Source: Lachnospiraceae bacterium
Lineage (GTDB): Bacteria; Bacillota; Clostridia; Lachnospirales; Lachnospiraceae
Length of the DNA stretch: 64,000 nt
Reading direction: 5' to 3'
Assembly (NCBI GenBank): GCA_910574185.1
Contig: CAJSZQ010000002.1
Coordinates: 186,001-250,000 of the forward strand
The notes under the pieces are model-generated. The model searched no databases. It worked only from the letters and a program-made list of their open reading frames with translations, and had not been told where the DNA came from. Made by a program: the position numbers and the translations under genes. Shown here in pieces: positions 27,144-35,635 of this stretch (within the stretch, counting starts at the first letter, position 1; each line of letters opens with the position of its first letter).

Positions 27144-27945
27144 GAGACGGAAACCGGTAACGGCAGAAATGACCTTCCAGCCGGAAAATGCAGAGGGAAC
27201 GGCGGATGTCATTTTCAATTTTGATGCGGAGGCGCTGAAAGGTCATGGTGTGGTTGTTTTTGAAAAGCTTTATATGACCGTGAAGAAAGAGGATAGGGAA
27301 AAAGAAGTGGAGCTGGCGAACAATGAAGATATTGAAACAGAAAGTCAGACCGTAAAGCTGACGGAAGTACCGACAGAACCGGAAAAACCTGCGGATACAC
27401 CGGATGCGGAAATAGATCCAAAAGGACAGCCAAGGAACCAGAAAGAACCGGAAGAAGAGCTGCCGGAGATTGATTTTGACGGGCTTCGTGCGATCAATGA
27501 GGATATCGTGGCATGGATACAGATTCTGGGGATAGGGGTAGATTACCCGGTGGTGCAGGGAAAGGACAATGAGCATTACCTGCATTATACCTTTGATGGG
27601 AAAGCGAATAAGGCAGGCAGTATTTTTCTGGATTATCGGAACCGGTCGGATTTTACAGACAGCAAGGTGATTTTGTACGGTCATAATATGAAAGACGGGA
27701 GCATGTTTAGTAATCTGAAGAAGTATCAGGACGCTGGTTTCCGGAAAGAGCAGGGAAGGGTATTTATATATCTGCCAGAAAAAATCTTAACATATGAAGT
27801 CATAGAATGTCGCGGTATAACAGAAAGGAATAGTGTATATGAGATGGATAACAAGGAGAAACAAATGATATTATCTATATGCAGTTCCATAGCGAATATT
27901 AGGATGATTGTAAAATGTACTATGGAGGGGGAGTATGAACATTAG
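27100..27945 (+). pseudogene. Chimeric ORF: ParM tail + VaFE-repeat fragment + class B sortase domain
   Basis: A 281-codon open frame made of three unrelated pieces. Residues 1-14 are the ParM-like CGIDLRLSVT segment. Residues about 18-100 (VTAEMTFQPENAEGTADVIF, VVVFEKLY) match the last repeat of VaFE surface-anchored proteins. Residues about 125-281 are a class B sortase. INEDIVAWIQI, VVQGKDNEHYL, the catalytic His in YGHNMKDGSMF, Cys in LSICSS and Arg in RMIVKC are all present. The sortase membrane anchor is missing and the usual TLSTC motif reads LSICS. No ribosome-binding site is obvious. It looks like a deletion product rather than a designed gene, although it could be expressed. Confidence 0.7.
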
Positions 27946-27968
27946 CGAGAGGGTACAAGAAGAAGGCA

Positions 27969-28021
27969 TTAAGAATTGTTAAGAATTGATTAGTTTCTGT
28001 TAAGAATAGGAGAGGGATATT
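27969..28021 (+). promoter_or_regulatory. Response-regulator-type promoter P1
   Basis: TTAAGAA-like units start at 27969, 27979, 27990 and 28000, and a GATATT -10 lies at 28016-28021. The architecture equals that of the promoters at 30270, 31017, 40795 and 42468. It now faces a broken P-type ATPase gene. An additional TATAAT occurs at 28026-28031. Confidence 0.6.
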
Positions 28022-28065
28022 CTGTTATAATAAAAAAACCTTGAATATAGAAAAATGATCTGCCG

Positions 28066-29083
28066 GTTATCATTGCAAACATATTAATTGAGATTGTTCA
28101 GGAAATTCGCGCGAAAAAAGTTTTGGAGGAACGGACAATGCTGAATGCACCTCATGCATTCGTAGTGCGGGAAGGAAAAATCAGCAGGGTTGAATCAAAG
28201 GAACTGATACTAGATGATATTGTGGTGTTTCAGGCAGGAAATCAGATTTGTGCGGATGCAGTTGTAGTGAATGGGGAGATTCAGGTGAATGAATCCCTGC
28301 TTACATGGGAATCCGATGAGATTACGAAAGAAAAAAGCAAGCAATTAATGTCAGGCAGCTTTGTTGTTTCAGGAGAATGCAGGGCAAGACTGACAGCAGT
28401 GGGGGAAGCGTCCTATATTTCAAGACTTACACTTGGAGCCAAAACAATGCAAAAGGGAAAGAATTCGGAAATGCTCCGCTCACTGAATAAACTGGTAAAG
28501 TTTGTAGGAATTGTATTGGTGCCTATTGGACTTCTGCTCTTTATTCAGGGGTTTTTTATGAATCACGAAACGTTGAGAGACAGTACTACCTCTACGGTGG
28601 CAGCTATTATCGGAATGATACCGGAGGGATTATACCTTCATGTCAGCGTAGCGCTTGCTGTAAGCGCTATGAGGCTTGCGAAGAAGAATGTGCTGCTCCA
28701 TGATATGAAGAGTATTGAGACATTTGCAAGGGTAGATGTGTTATGTGTGGATAAGACAGGAACGATTACAGAAGACAAGAATCAGCATGTTTACAATAGG
28801 AATTCCGGCGTTTTTCTTGCGCTCCAGCCAAATGAGGAGCGGATTCAGGGACATTATATGCCAGCCCTTTAATAAAGTCCGAGTTGCGGTATGGATTGGA
28901 TGTATCCTCGGACTTTTGGGATGCAGTATTTTTTCCCGGATTTATTTGCAATCACAGGAATGTCAGAAAAGTGCGCAATGTTATTTGTTGTATTTTCAAT
29001 CGCTACAGATTCGGTTTTCTGTTTTCTGACGGCAACAGTGAAATTGATGAGAAAATGGTGTGGGAAATATCTGTTTAAAGTAG
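28066..29083 (+). pseudogene. Cation-transporting P-type ATPase, truncated and frameshifted
   Basis: An open frame to 28872 contains QEIRAKKVL, an actuator-domain region, GMIPEGLYLHVSVALAVSAM and the phosphorylation motif DKTGTITE. The actuator TGE loop reads LTWESDE instead of LTGE, which should abolish dephosphorylation. After DKTGT most of the P and N domains are deleted. The C-terminal membrane part continues in another frame (CQPFNKVRVAVWIGCILGLL from about 28861, then FPDLFAITGMSE). The N-terminal helices are also missing. It is certainly non-functional. Confidence 0.75.
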
Positions 29084-29101
29084 ATAAGGAGGAAATCAAA
29101 A

Positions 29102-29340
29102 ATGAAACAGAATATAGCGTTAGTGCCTATTAAGGAAAATGACAGAGAGTGGTTTATTAAAGATATCCAGAAAGCATTTGCGGCTGCAGCAATAGAAGAA
29201 TATGGTCTGCCAGAAAGAGAGGTCATTCCAAGAAAGATATTGAGGAATTAATGGATGTAAAAGGAACGGAAACGTATTATATTACCGCCAATGGAAAAAT
29301 CGTGGGTGGGAAATGTTTTTTCGCTTTGAGAAGGAGGTGA
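29102..29340 (+). pseudogene. GNAT acetyltransferase, frameshifted fragment
   Basis: It starts at ATG 29102 after AGGAGG with IKENDREWFIKDIQKAF and shifts frame near 29225 into KKDIEELMDVKGTETYYITA and NGKIVGGKCFF. This is the beginning of a GNAT acetyltransferase up to the first core strands. The acetyl-CoA-binding part is gone. It sits directly after the ATPase relic. Confidence 0.65.
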
Positions 29341-29368
29341 TCGAATCAGTAGAAATCATAAATTATTA

Positions 29369-29623
29369 GTGGTTGCTATGTTGGTTGTGATGAATTTTTC
29401 TGCCAATGTGGATCATGCATTAAATCAGGAAAATCTATCTCCTGGATATATAGAGACGACTTATTCAGACAGAGATTTGGAAGAAATGATTGAAACAGAA
29501 TCTGAAGAAGAAAAAGAGAGAAAATCACATAAAAGTAAACCTGGCACACGGCAGATATTAAAAGATATCAAAAGAATAAGTAAAAAGTCTATGATGGATT
29601 TATCCGCCAGAAAAGGCAAGTAA
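29369..29623 (+). CDS. Small secreted-like protein of unknown function
   Basis: At most 84 codons from GTG 29369. A strong AGGAGGTGATCG at 29331-29342 suggests the true start lies near 29345 in the same frame, but only ATC or AGT codons are there, so the start is uncertain. The N-terminus is a hydrophobic, signal-like segment (LLVVAMLVVMNFSANVDHA). The rest is charged: Glu-rich, then Lys/Ser-rich (RKSHKSKPG, KDIKRISKKS). It is not recognised. It may be a secreted peptide or a relic whose start codon has mutated. Confidence 0.4.
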   Translation: MVAMLVVMNFSANVDHALNQENLSPGYIETTYSDRDLEEMIETESEEEKERKSHKSKPGTRQILKDIKRISKKSMMDLSARKGK

Positions 29624-29641
29624 AAGTTTTAATACATAAAT

Positions 29642-29684
29642 ATCCCCGTTGAAAAGGAGGTGTGTATACCCATTCAACGGGGAT
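29642..29684. repeat. 12-bp inverted repeat with an internal Shine-Dalgarno-like loop
   Basis: ATCCCCGTTGAA at 29642-29653 and TTCAACGGGGAT at 29673-29684 pair perfectly. The 19-nt loop contains AAGGAGGTG. No U tract follows, so it is more than a plain terminator. Function unknown. Confidence 0.55.
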
Positions 29685-29764
29685 TATGTAACTTTATTCC
29701 CGCGAGCAACGAGTCAAGTGGGCATGCTTGCATGCACATTTGGCGACTGCCGCGAGGGTCAAAT

Positions 29765-29822
29765 ACCCCGCTGCTCTGTAGCGCTACAAATTTGATGCCC
29801 CGTTGCTTGCAGCGGGGTCTTT
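29765..29822 (+). terminator. Nested inverted repeats ending in a terminator-like hairpin
   Basis: ACCCCGCTGC at 29765-29774 pairs with GCAGCGGGGT at 29809-29818. An alternative, tighter hairpin uses CCCCGTTGC at 29798-29806 with GCAGCGGGG and is followed by TCTTT. A GCATGC-TT-GCATGC palindrome lies upstream near 29723-29736. The mutually exclusive pairings are notable. No gene lies in 29624-29832. Confidence 0.5.
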
Positions 29823-29832
29823 GACTTAAGAG

Positions 29833-30259
29833 GCTGGTAAATAAGCCGGTTCAAGAATATGTAAAACTCCGGCGTCTGGTAAAGGCAGTTGACAGCTTGG
29901 GCAATACTGAACGGAGGATACTGGACGTTGCCTTGGATTACGGTTTTTCGAGTCATGCAAATTTTACACGGGTTTTTAAGGAAACGTATGGGATAACACC
30001 GGAAGAGTACAGGAAAGATTTGCCAATGCACCAATGTAGAAATGGGAATGTCTTATATGGAAGATACCACGCGGGATTTTTTCCTTTATTTTGCGGGCGG
30101 ACTTGCGCCAAATTTACCGAGGTCGTTACCAGAAGATTTTGTAAAGAAAGAGTTATCAATAGGAGGGCTTTTTCTGTAGAAAAGTATTACTACGATTCAA
30201 AGGATATGGCTTGTATGGAAATTTGGGTTAAGCCCATGCCAATGAAAAACAGGGATTAA
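29833..30259 (+). pseudogene. AraC-family regulator with GyrI-like domain, 5'-truncated and frameshifted
   Basis: The frame begins mid-gene (KPVQEYVKLRRLVKA), continues RRILDVALDYGFSSHANFTR and VFKETYGITPEEYRKDLP, the second helix-turn-helix and C-terminal signature of AraC regulators, and then shifts. The GyrI-like ligand domain is read partly in another frame (YMEDTTRDFFLYFAGGLAPN) and returns for KYYYDSKDMACMEIWVKPM. No start codon or first HTH exists, so it is a relic. Confidence 0.72.
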
Positions 30260-30269
30260 CTTTGTTGTG

Positions 30270-30322
30270 TTTAGATTTGTTAAGAATCCATTAAGGAACT
30301 GTTTAGATTTGGATGGGATAAT
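30270..30322 (+). promoter_or_regulatory. Response-regulator-type promoter P2 (lipoprotein gene)
   Basis: Repeat units start at 30270 (TTTAGATTTG), 30280 (TTAAGAATCCA), 30291 (TTAAGGAACTG) and 30302 (TTTAGATTTGG). GATAAT follows at 30317-30322. Spacing is 10/11/11/15 bp, identical to the promoters at 31017 and 40795. It drives the lipoprotein gene at 30444. Confidence 0.72.
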
Positions 30323-30443
30323 AAGAACCATCAAAGGAAACAGCTTTGAAATATGCAGGAAGGAGATGGAAAGGTGTAAGGATACAGGTTCCTTAAAACC
30401 TGAAAACATAGATAAAAAACAAGTTGTGAAAGGAGTCGGCAAA

Positions 30444-30896
30444 ATGAAAGAAACAGAAACGACAGTTAAAGGTATGGTAAAAAGAGGACTGGTTCTCTGT
30501 ATGGTCGGAGTAATGGCGTTTGGTATGGTTGCCTGCGGAGGTAACAAAGATAAGAAATCGACTACCACGCAGCCGAAGACAAAGACGGAATCCAGTAAGT
30601 CAACAGGTAAGAAGAGTACGACAAAAAAGCAGGAGGATCAGAAAGCTGATGACACAAAGACAGACTACGACCAGGAGGATCAGAACGATGTAACAACACC
30701 AAATCAGAACGATGTAACGGCGCCGGATCAGAACAAGACAGATGACGGTCAGAATCAGGGCAATGCAGCGGCAGGCCAGCAAGATGTCAAGGAAGATAGT
30801 GAGAAAGGAGCAACAACCAGCAAAAAGTCAGATAAGAATAAGAAGAGCATCAGGACAAGCAGAAACAATAGTACGAAAGATAGGAAGACAAATTAA
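30444..30896 (+). CDS. Small low-complexity lipoprotein
   Basis: A 150-residue protein with a lipoprotein signal peptide: VKRGLVLCMVGVMAFGMVAC with the lipobox Cys near residue 33, followed by GG. The mature part is hydrophilic low complexity (Lys, Thr, Asp, Gln) with short QNDVT repeats, and probably acts as an unstructured surface protein at the outer membrane face. GAAAGGAGTCGGCAAA precedes ATG 30444, so the longer frame from 30267 is not used. It stands alone between promoter P2 and a terminator, upstream of the dlt-like operon, and is probably co-regulated with it. The function is unknown. Confidence 0.72.
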   Translation: MKETETTVKGMVKRGLVLCMVGVMAFGMVACGGNKDKKSTTTQPKTKTESSKSTGKKSTTKKQEDQKADDTKTDYDQEDQNDVTTPNQNDVTAPDQNKTDDGQNQGNAAAGQQDVKEDSEKGATTSKKSDKNKKSIRTSRNNSTKDRKTN

Positions 30897-30909
30897 AAGC
30901 AATAAAAGC

Positions 30910-30946
30910 GGATGGACTGTACGGGTGCGTACAGTCCGTCTGTTTT
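30910..30946 (+). terminator. Rho-independent terminator after the lipoprotein gene
   Basis: GGATGGACTGTAC at 30910-30922 pairs with GTACAGTCCGTC at 30929-30940 and is followed by TGTTTTC. A sister hairpin with the same GGACTGTAC stem occurs at 40885. Confidence 0.8.
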
Positions 30947-31016
30947 CAAATTATAAAGAGTTAGAAAGGAACTTGTAATGGGAAGCGCGCTTCTTTCAGA
31001 AGAATTCCTGTTTCGG

Positions 31017-31069
31017 TTTAGATTTGTTAAGAATTAATTAAGGAACTGTTCAGATTTTACAGGGATAAT
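31017..31069 (+). promoter_or_regulatory. Response-regulator-type promoter P3 (main operon)
   Basis: Units start at 31017, 31027 (TTAAGAATTAA), 31038 (TTAAGGAACTG) and 31049 (TTCAGATTTTAC), with GATAAT at 31064-31069. The geometry is the same as P2. The last repeat replaces a normal -35, as expected for an OmpR-type activator. It precedes the nine-gene envelope operon plus its own two-component system, implying positive autoregulation. Confidence 0.75.
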
Positions 31070-31106
31070 TAGAGGTAACAAAAGAAAAAAGAAAGGAATA
31101 AAGGAT

Positions 31107-32618
31107 ATGGAACATATACTGGAATATTTAGAAAGGGCAGAGAAGAAGTATTCCCATAGACTGGCAGTGGATGACGGAAATGTTTGTTTTAGTTGGAGCG
31201 AACTTTTAAAACTGTCAAAGAGGATGGGTTCATCCATTTTGAACTTTACCGAAATGGGAAAACCGGTTGCAATTCTGGCAGAAAAAAGTGCGGTCACACT
31301 GGCCGCTATGTTTGGGACAGTATATGCAGGCTGTTTTTATGTGATGATAGACCCGTCCCAGCCGGCAGTAAGGTTAAATGAGATTCTCCGGATCTTAGAG
31401 CCGGAGCTTATCATTACAGATAATAAAAATGAAGAACGTCTGGAAGAAGCAGGGTACTGCAAAAGGAGCTGTCTGTTGGGAGATATGATGCAGGCAGCCG
31501 TCGATGCAGGAAGACTTAAGGAAATCAGGGAAAAGAGCAGGGGATCAGATCTGTTATATGGTATCTTTACCTCCGGCTCCACAGGAACACCCAAAGGAAT
31601 CGTTGTAAGCCACAAGGCGGTAGTCGATTTTATCTCACATTTTACAGAGACATTTGGAATTACGGAAGAAGACAGGATTGGAAATCAGGCTCCTTTTGAT
31701 TTTGACGTATCGGTGAAAGATATCTATACAAGCGTAATGACAGGGGCTTCATTGGTATTGATTCCGAAGAAAATGTTCTGCACTCCGCCGGCGCTCCTTG
31801 ATTATCTCTGTGAAAAGAAGGTAACGACGCTGATCTGGGCAGTATCGGCTCTGACGCTGGTATCAGCTCTCAAAGGGCTGCGCTATCGTGTGCCGGGTGA
31901 TGTTAAACGTGTGATGTTCAGCGGCGAGATCATGCCGGCAAAGCAGCTAAGACTTTGGCAGGAAGCGTTGCCGCAGGCGGAATTTATCAATCTGTACGGA
32001 CCTACGGAGATTACATGCAATTGTACGTATTATCCGGTCAAACGCATTTATGAGGATGGAGAATGTCTTCCTATTGGAAGGCCGTTTCCAGGAAGAATTG
32101 TACTCTTGTTAGACGAGGAAGGAAAGGAAGTGGTAATACCAAAGGAACCAGGGGAAATCTGCGTGGGAGGGGAATCACTGTCAGAAGGCTATTACAAAAA
32201 TCCCGGGGAAACCGAAGCAAGATTTATCTATCCGTTCCCGGAGGAACCTGAATTGCGTTGTTATCGTACCGGTGATATGGGATATTATGGTATGGATGGG
32301 GAACTTTATTTTTCGGGGCGGAAGGATTTTCAGGTCAAACATATGGGACATCGCATTGAGCTGGAAGAAATTGAACATTCTATGAACCAGATACAAGGGC
32401 TGGAAAAGAGCTGCTGTCTGATGGATTACAGAAAAAATCAGTTAGTCGCCTTTTATATTGGTGAAGCTGCAACGGGCCTGGTGCGCACCGAGATGAAGAA
32501 AAGAGTGCCGGTTTATATGGTTCCCCATAAGATCATACCAATCAGCCAAATGCCGCTTACGAAGAACGGGAAAACGGATCGGGATTATTTCCGAAGCAAG
32601 TTAGAGGAGGTTATATGA
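31107..32618 (+). CDS. DltA-like amino acid adenylating ligase
   Basis: A 503-residue AMP-forming enzyme of the ANL superfamily. It activates an amino acid with ATP and loads it on a carrier protein. It shows FTSGSTGTPKG near residue 154, NQAPFDFDVSVKDIY near 192, NLYGPTEITCN near 296, YRTGDMGYY near 387 and the C-terminal catalytic Lys in TKNGKTDRDYF. Compared with DltA, the Cys of FCGE (Cys269 in Bacillus, which helps select D-alanine, from memory) is replaced by Ser in FSGE near 271. The substrate may therefore not be D-alanine. It is first in the operon, directly after promoter P3. Its stop codon overlaps the next start (ATGA). Confidence 0.8.
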   Translation: MEHILEYLERAEKKYSHRLAVDDGNVCFSWSELLKLSKRMGSSILNFTEMGKPVAILAEKSAVTLAAMFGTVYAGCFYVMIDPSQPAVRLNEILRILEPELIITDNKNEERLEEAGYCKRSCLLGDMMQAAVDAGRLKEIREKSRGSDLLYGIFTSGSTGTPKGIVVSHKAVVDFISHFTETFGITEEDRIGNQAPFDFDVSVKDIYTSVMTGASLVLIPKKMFCTPPALLDYLCEKKVTTLIWAVSALTLVSALKGLRYRVPGDVKRVMFSGEIMPAKQLRLWQEALPQAEFINLYGPTEITCNCTYYPVKRIYEDGECLPIGRPFPGRIVLLLDEEGKEVVIPKEPGEICVGGESLSEGYYKNPGETEARFIYPFPEEPELRCYRTGDMGYYGMDGELYFSGRKDFQVKHMGHRIELEEIEHSMNQIQGLEKSCCLMDYRKNQLVAFYIGEAATGLVRTEMKKRVPVYMVPHKIIPISQMPLTKNGKTDRDYFRSKLEEVI

Positions 32619-33796
32619 TGATTATGGATCATCTGGAGTATTGCATCATGAAATATGGTACGCCGTCCTATTTGTTTGATATTGATAAAATGAAGGAAAC
32701 GGTAGGAAAATTCCGGAAAGCATTGGGAGGAAAAGCCGGTTTATGCTTTGCCATGAAGGCCAACCCTTTTCTTGTCGGGCAGATGGAAACACAGGCAGAC
32801 CGGATTGAAGTGTGTTCTATGGGAGAGTTTAGAATCTGCAAAAAACAGGGAATTGCGCCGGAAAAGCTGCTGATTTCAGGCGTATTAAAGAAAATGGAGG
32901 ATATCTGTGAGATTTTGGATACCTATGGCGGGGCATGTACATACACCATAGAATCCCTTGACCAGTACCACAGTTTTACAGACTGGTGCGGGCGGAAAGA
33001 AAAGCCTGTGCATGTTTATCTAAGGCTGACCAGCGGGAACCAGTTTGGTATGGACGAGGAAGCCATCTATAATATCATTAAAAAAAGAAAGATGTGTCCG
33101 TATCTGAACATACGGGGAATCCATTATTTTTCCGGCACACAGAAGAAACATGCCGGAACGATCAAAGATGAGCTTGGCTATCTGGATCAATTTTTAAGGG
33201 GGATGGAAGAAAGGACCGGATTTCAACTGGAACAACTGGAATACGGCCCGGGACTTTCGGTTCCTTATTTCAGAGGACAGGAGGATCACAGGGACTCGGA
33301 TCTAAACGAGCTTGTGAGGGCGGTAGAAGGGATGGAATGGAAGGGCTCTGTGATGCTGGAGATGGGGCGCGCCCTTGCCGCTGACTGTGGATATTACCTG
33401 ACAAGCGTTAAGGATATCAAACAAAGCAATGGCAGGAGATACTGCATTGTGGACGGCGGGATACACCAATTAAATTATGACGGTCAGATCCGGGGAATGT
33501 ATGAGCCTGTATTTCGGGTTTGGCCAAAGAGTCAGGCGGGGGCAGAATGCCAGTGGACCGTATGTGGGAGCTTGTGTACGGTAAACGACGTACTCATGCA
33601 GAAAGCGGTTATCCGCAATCTGAAAGCAGGAAATGTCCTGATCTTTGAGCGGACGGGAGCCTATGCCATGACAGAAGGAATGGCGCTGTTTTTAAGCCAT
33701 GAGCTTCCGGCGGTTCTGCTTTACAGTAAAGAGACGGGATGGAAGCCGGTACGGGAGAGAATCCAAACCTATCACTGGAATACAGAAAATTTATGA
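32615..33796 (+). CDS. LysA/ornithine-decarboxylase-fold PLP enzyme (fold III)
   Basis: A 393-residue alanine-racemase-fold enzyme of the diaminopimelate/ornithine decarboxylase group. FAMKANP holds the PLP-binding Lys (about 48), YGPGLSVPYF is the phosphate-binding Gly-rich loop, EMGRAL follows, CGSLCTVNDVL near 316 is the partner-subunit active-site Cys-x-x-x-Asp motif, and ERTGAYAMTEG gives the C-terminal Tyr. A free-standing lysA role is unlikely: it overlaps the DltA-like gene by 4 bp and precedes the carrier protein. By analogy with BtrK of butirosin synthesis it might decarboxylate a carrier-bound amino acid, or supply a D-amino acid or amine. That is inference. Confidence 0.75.
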   Translation: MMIMDHLEYCIMKYGTPSYLFDIDKMKETVGKFRKALGGKAGLCFAMKANPFLVGQMETQADRIEVCSMGEFRICKKQGIAPEKLLISGVLKKMEDICEILDTYGGACTYTIESLDQYHSFTDWCGRKEKPVHVYLRLTSGNQFGMDEEAIYNIIKKRKMCPYLNIRGIHYFSGTQKKHAGTIKDELGYLDQFLRGMEERTGFQLEQLEYGPGLSVPYFRGQEDHRDSDLNELVRAVEGMEWKGSVMLEMGRALAADCGYYLTSVKDIKQSNGRRYCIVDGGIHQLNYDGQIRGMYEPVFRVWPKSQAGAECQWTVCGSLCTVNDVLMQKAVIRNLKAGNVLIFERTGAYAMTEGMALFLSHELPAVLLYSKETGWKPVRERIQTYHWNTENL

Positions 33797-33816
33797 TGAT
33801 GAAGAGGAGAGAGAAG

Positions 33817-34044
33817 ATGGATACTTTAATGAAAATTTTAAATGAGATTGACGACAGCATTAACTGGGAAAAAGAAAAAGCAGTGATCGATGACCGCCTG
33901 TTGGACTCTTTCGGAGTCATTACCCTTGTATCAGAGCTGGAGGACGCGTTTGGGATCGAGATTGAAGCTTCGGAAATGGCAGCGGAAAACTTTAACTCAG
34001 CAGAAGCAATGTGCCAGATGATTTTAAGGCTTAAGGAGAAGTAA
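33817..34044 (+). CDS. DltC-like acyl/amino-acyl carrier protein
   Basis: A 75-residue acidic helical protein with the 4'-phosphopantetheine attachment motif LLDSFGVITLVSELED (Ser31) and FGIEIEASEM after it. It is the size of DltC and would carry the amino acid activated by the ligase at 31107. GAGGAGAGAGAAG precedes ATG 33817; the longer frame from 33739 lies inside the previous gene. The MBOAT gene starts 2 bp after its stop codon. Confidence 0.88.
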   Translation: MDTLMKILNEIDDSINWEKEKAVIDDRLLDSFGVITLVSELEDAFGIEIEASEMAAENFNSAEAMCQMILRLKEK

Positions 34045-34045
34045 C

Positions 34046-35635
34046 ATGGCATACCATACAGCGGTGTATCTGGCGCTGTTTCTCCCGCTGGCGCTTTTGG
34101 CTTATCAGCTCGCACCGAAAAAGGTCAGGTGGTGCGTGCTTTTGGCAGCAGGATATTCTTTCTTCTGGCTGATCAGTAAAGGGTTGGTTGCATATCTTTT
34201 GGGGACAACGTTATTTACCCACTATGTCGGCATATGGCTGGGATGGATGAAGCTAAGATGCCGGACGGAGGCGGAACAAGCGCCGAAGGAGGACCAGGCG
34301 GAAATCAGGAAGCAATATAAGCGGAAAGAAAAATGGATACTGGCAGGCGGTATCCTTGCACTGGCGGGAGTCCTTGCATGGCTGAAATATTATAACTTTT
34401 TTGCAAAGAATCTGAATGCGCTTATGGAGATATCAGGGAGTACGGCGCTGCTTCCGGCAAAGGATTTACTGCTGCCCATCGGGATTTCATTCTATACATT
34501 GCAGGCTATCGGATATATGGCGGACGTCTATTGGGAGAAGGTGCCTTCTGAGAAAAATCTTGGAAAGCTGGCGCTGTTTCTGGGGTTCTTTCCTCAGATC
34601 ATGGAAGGACCCATCAGCATGTATGCCCAGACCGCAGACGTCCTGTGGGAGGGAAATTCCCTGAAAGGTGAAAACCTGTCAAAAGGCAGCGTGCGTATCC
34701 TCTGGGGGCTTTTTAAGAAGATGATCATTGCAGACCGGCTCTACGTGCTGGTAAGAGCAGTTTTTGATTATTACGAGAATTACAATGGGATTGTCATTGC
34801 AGCGGCGGCAGTTGCATATACGGTACAGCTTTACATGGAATTTTCAGGGTGTATGGATATCGTCATTGGAAGCGGCAGGATGTTCGGCGTTACACTGCCT
34901 GAGAATTTCAACCAGCCTTTTGCTTCCCGGAACGCGGCAGAGTTCTGGAGGCGGTGGCACATGACCCTCGGAGTATGGTTTAAAACCTATGTTTTCTATC
35001 CGGTGTCTGTGTCGTCTGCAGTAAAGAAGTGGAATAAATTCGGAAGGAAACATCTGGGGAAATATCTGACAAAACTTGGGGTATCAGCCATTGCACTGTT
35101 TCCGGTGTGGCTGTTAAACGGACTTTGGCATGGACCGCAGTGGAATTATATCTTTTACGGCATGTATTATTTTGTCATCCTATTAGGCGGGGTTGCCTTA
35201 GAGCCTGTAAGGAGTAAAGTGTTAAAGCTTTGGCACGCTGATGAACATGCGCTTTACTGGAGAATCCCGCAGATTTTAAAGACGTGGGTGATCATCTTCG
35301 CAGGAGAATTGTTTTTCCGGGCAAACGGGCTTAGGGCAGGACTTAGGATGTTTGAGAGCATGTTCCGGGAGTTTACGCCCCAGAAGCTATGGGACGGGAC
35401 GTTCTTAGGCTTTGGGCTGGATGGGGCGGATTATCTGGCGATCGGGACCGGATGTCTGGTGGTTGCATGTGTTGGGATGATAAAGGAAAGGAAGCTGCTG
35501 GGTGAGGAAGGATTACAGACACTTCGGACGCCTGTGAGATGGGCTTTATATTATGGACTAATCTTATCAGTGATTATTTTTGGGGCTTACGGCGTCGGGT
35601 ACCAGCAGGTGGATTTGATTTATGCAAATTTTTAA
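34046..35635 (+). CDS. MBOAT family O-acyltransferase (DltB/AlgI-like)
   Basis: A 529-residue integral membrane protein with about ten hydrophobic segments. Conserved MBOAT landmarks are LLPIGISFYTLQAIGYMADV, FFPQIMEGPI, FNQPFASRNAAEFWRRWHMT and the catalytic His in LNGLWHGPQW (about 362). Such proteins take an acyl or aminoacyl group from a cytoplasmic carrier and pass it across the membrane. The sequence is closer to AlgI-like MBOATs than to classical DltB. Its place directly after the carrier protein argues for the aminoacyl thioester as donor. The acceptor is unknown (teichoic acid, other wall glycan or lipid). It overlaps the next gene by 14 bp. Confidence 0.88.
   Translation: MAYHTAVYLALFLPLALLAYQLAPKKVRWCVLLAAGYSFFWLISKGLVAYLLGTTLFTHYVGIWLGWMKLRCRTEAEQAPKEDQAEIRKQYKRKEKWILAGGILALAGVLAWLKYYNFFAKNLNALMEISGSTALLPAKDLLLPIGISFYTLQAIGYMADVYWEKVPSEKNLGKLALFLGFFPQIMEGPISMYAQTADVLWEGNSLKGENLSKGSVRILWGLFKKMIIADRLYVLVRAVFDYYENYNGIVIAAAAVAYTVQLYMEFSGCMDIVIGSGRMFGVTLPENFNQPFASRNAAEFWRRWHMTLGVWFKTYVFYPVSVSSAVKKWNKFGRKHLGKYLTKLGVSAIALFPVWLLNGLWHGPQWNYIFYGMYYFVILLGGVALEPVRSKVLKLWHADEHALYWRIPQILKTWVIIFAGELFFRANGLRAGLRMFESMFREFTPQKLWDGTFLGFGLDGADYLAIGTGCLVVACVGMIKERKLLGEEGLQTLRTPVRWALYYGLILSVIIFGAYGVGYQQVDLIYANF

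Noticed and set aside
29640-29830. CRISPR array or riboswitch
   Set aside because: The repeats are inverted rather than regularly spaced direct repeats, and no known riboswitch core was recognised.
32615-33796. Housekeeping diaminopimelate decarboxylase (lysA)
   Set aside because: The fold fits, but the gene overlaps a DltA-like gene and is followed by the carrier gene, so a general lysine-pathway role is less likely.
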